A DNA stretch of 64,000 bases, taken from positions 6,076,001-6,140,000 of the forward strand of contig NZ_CP033073.1 of the NCBI RefSeq assembly GCF_003675325.1. The letters are read 5' to 3'. The position numbers and the translations under genes are program-made. Positions 63,916-64,000 of this stretch are shown piece after piece. Positions within the stretch are counted from its first letter, which is position 1, and every line of letters begins with the position of its first letter. This DNA comes from Streptomyces dangxiongensis (GTDB lineage Bacteria > Actinomycetota > Actinomycetes > Streptomycetales > Streptomycetaceae). The notes beneath the pieces were generated by a model. It ran no database searches and was not told where the DNA came from. It worked only from the letters and a program-made list of their open reading frames with translations.

Positions 63916-64000
63916 ATGAGCGGAATTCTCGAGGGCAAGCGCATCCTGGTCACGGGTGTGCTGATGGAGTCCTCCATCGCCTTCCACGTCGCCAGGCTCG
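63916..64000 (+). CDS. fabI: enoyl-ACP reductase FabI/InhA-like, 5' part only
   Basis: The first 28 codons are present: MSGILEGKRILVTGVLMESSIAFHVARL-like start, with the atypical cofactor loop TGVLMESSIAFHVA of enoyl-ACP reductases (in place of TGxxxGIG). Cut by the window edge. It lies five bases after fabG. Confidence 0.9.
   Translation, partial: MSGILEGKRILVTGVLMESSIAFHVARL

Overview
The window is a stretch of chromosomal DNA from a high-GC actinomycete, almost certainly a Streptomyces. The reasons are the very strong G/C bias at third codon positions, frequent GTG/TTG starts, stop-start overlaps of the ATGA/GTGA type, a LAETG sortase-anchored protein, the GATC-binding nucleoid protein Gbn, a DUF3099 protein, and a gene order that matches (from memory) the S. 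coelicolor block from about SCO1814 to SCO1870, inverted. No rRNA, tRNA, IS element, prophage or CRISPR array was seen. Most of the window is conserved core chromosome, but with several decayed or repeat-modified spots.

Layout. 0-6.5 kb: DsbA-like oxidoreductase, a class V aminotransferase, then the ectoine/hydroxyectoine operon ectABCD (minus strand). 5.4-10.3 kb: a second class V aminotransferase divergent from a polar amino-acid ABC importer followed by an amidohydrolase, sharing a control region with a 12-bp-arm inverted repeat and a consensus TATAAT promoter. 10.4-11.4 kb: LAETG cell-wall protein. 11.7-30.1 kb: a large cobalamin (B12) cluster in two minus-strand runs, cobD-cobQ-cobN-chlID-cobO-cobB-cobI behind a cobalamin riboswitch and cobM-cobL-cbiG/cobJ-cobH-cbiX-cobC, separated by a plus-strand ZIP metal transporter. 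cobL carries a frameshift. 30.2-31.9 kb: Pit phosphate transporter with a small membrane partner and a PHO-box-like triple repeat. 31.9-32.6 kb: a decayed GH25 lysozyme gene. 32.8-38.0 kb: aldolase, alpha/beta hydrolase, unknown protein, VOC protein, membrane-anchored propeller-like protein.

38.0-40.3 kb: an ABC-F gene preceded by an apparently leaderless seven-residue leader peptide, then gbn with a dense cluster of GATC sites upstream. 40.4-47.7 kb: enoyl-CoA hydratase, atypical SDR, GH15, SURF1, zinc-ribbon protein, exonuclease-BRCT protein, VIT1-type transporter. 47.7-48.0 kb: a degenerate 19-bp repeat array interrupted by a fossil of a 3-hydroxyacyl-CoA dehydrogenase gene. 48.1-54.5 kb: CoA-transferase-like protein, subtilisin-like protease, DUF485/ActP-type symporter pair and moaA. 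54.6-57.2 kb: a small module (NADP-binding reductase, IMPase-like protein, LysR regulator). 57.2-64 kb: small proteins, tyrS, the TldD/TldE peptidase pair, fabG and the start of fabI.

The genes work together in a few clear systems: osmoprotection (ectABCD), de novo aerobic-type corrin synthesis with cobalt insertion (ChlID + CobN) and nucleotide-loop precursors (CobD, CobC), phosphate uptake, molybdenum cofactor (moaA), acetate-type uptake (DUF485/ActP) and type II fatty-acid synthesis (fabG/fabI). The most notable observations are the leaderless leader peptide of the ABC-F gene, the GATC cluster at gbn, palindromic chromosomal repeats that have become coding sequence in ectC and probably cobB, the cobL frameshift, and the repeat array holding a gene fossil.
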